From Epiperipatus broadwayi (taxonomy: Eukaryota; Onychophora; Udeonychophora; Euonychophora; Peripatidae), in the NCBI GenBank assembly GCA_028023455.1, contig JAQFVV010000049.1, positions 3,945,649 through 4,009,648 of the forward strand: a DNA stretch of 64,000 nt, given 5' to 3'. Positions 63,489 through 64,000 of this stretch are shown piece by piece; the first letter of the stretch is position 1; every line of letters starts with the position of its first letter. A model generated the notes under the pieces. It had not been told where the DNA came from. It worked only from the letters and a program-made list of their open reading frames with translations, and did not search any database. Both the position numbers and the translations under genes were made by a program.

Positions 63489-64000
63489 TCTTTCACCTCC
63501 GCACTAACACATATCTGTCACATCTCTCAATAATAATCTATCATCCTTAATAATTTCCAAACTTGTCTTTTTATATTAATTTGAAGGATTGAATTTACAT
63601 TGCGTCATCGATGAGATGGTCTTTTCGCTGAGGTCCGATTCCATTGCTTTTCTCTTCATTGGCTATTAGTTTCTATTGTTTTCCTATCTGACCGATGCTT
63701 TTACATTTAAATGCCCAAGGCTAGTTTACATTTAACTAATTAAAACAATCATTTCCATTTCTGATTAATTAATGTGTTTTCCAAGATTAAAGATATATTT
63801 TTATCTCTAAATCTTTTTAAGTTTTTGTTTTTAAAATACCTTTCTATTTTTAATAAAGTTTTATTTTAATAATTTTTTTTTTATCTGTGCGATTTATATA
63901 TACGAGTTTAAGATGATATTTAATTTCAATTTTTAATTTTTAAAGAAAATTTTTTAAATGCGAACTTCTTATTTTAACTTCATGTTTAATAATAAAAAAA
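63489..64000. other. CpG-retaining sequence grading into A+T-rich end
   Basis: 63600-63700 has several CpG and a short minus-strand frame starting MESDLSEKTISSMTQ with A at -3 and G at +4. It is only 22 codons long and may be chance. The last 200 bases are A+T-rich with nothing recognised. Confidence 0.35.

Overview
This is a eukaryotic, very A+T-rich window (roughly 70-75% A+T by eye). It contains long (ATT)n microsatellites, non-LTR retrotransposons, transposase fossils and fold-back repeats. I see no bacterial-style operon, no rRNA, no convincing tRNA gene and no intact host protein gene. The mix (a PHD-finger/CR1-like LINE, an L1/Tx1-like LINE with a CCHC ORF1, hAT and PiggyBac relics, a gag-pro relic) suggests an invertebrate animal. 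I cannot fix the phylum; cephalopod-like or cnidarian-like genomes would both fit. All coding homology below was judged by eye from translated motifs.

Left part (1-17 kb): mostly featureless A+T-rich DNA. It contains one copy (5026-7855) of a 2.7-2.8 kb dispersed element whose second copy lies inverted at 54237-56919. A decayed PiggyBac transposase (7888-8550) and the gag and protease relic of an LTR retrotransposon on the minus strand (11650-12860) follow. At 16058-16562 is a fold-back element whose arms carry a hammerhead-ribozyme-like core.

Central LINE cluster (17.1-34.7 kb): five LINE copies are packed against (ATT)n tracts. A 5'-truncated plus-strand RT fragment (17145-18630) and a nearly complete minus-strand L1/Tx1-like element (18793 to about 24600) share one tract between their 3' ends. 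A related minus-strand element (24771-27090) has ORF1 but no ORF2. Head to head with it lies a plus-strand CR1-like element (27104-32112) that starts with three tandem promoter-type monomers, each with a TGACGTCA-like CRE box, followed by a PHD-type ORF1, endonuclease and RT. A second CR1-like copy (33021-34349) is 5'-truncated exactly at another (ATT)n tract. Every copy is broken by stops and frameshifts; the best preserved is the 33-34 kb one.

Right part (34.7-64 kb): fold-back and palindromic repeats dominate (34.98-35.47, 41.10-41.23, 46.89-47.65, 61.11-61.40 kb). A hAT transposase fossil on the minus strand (38.56-40.66 kb) is split by a 361-bp fold-back element with a clean 9-bp target duplication. 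The inverted copy of the 2.7 kb element sits inside another element with terminal inverted repeats (54177/57070). The last 2 kb differ in composition, with more G+C and CpG, an ATG-less 123-codon open frame and a TATA-like box, and are the best place to look for an unrecognised gene, promoter or LTR.

The genes do not form a pathway: the window is a layered record of mobile elements. The most interesting signals are the CRE-bearing LINE promoter monomers, the association of LINE ends with (ATT)n tracts, the ORF1-only LINE, and hammerhead-like cores recurring in several unrelated-looking fold-back repeats.
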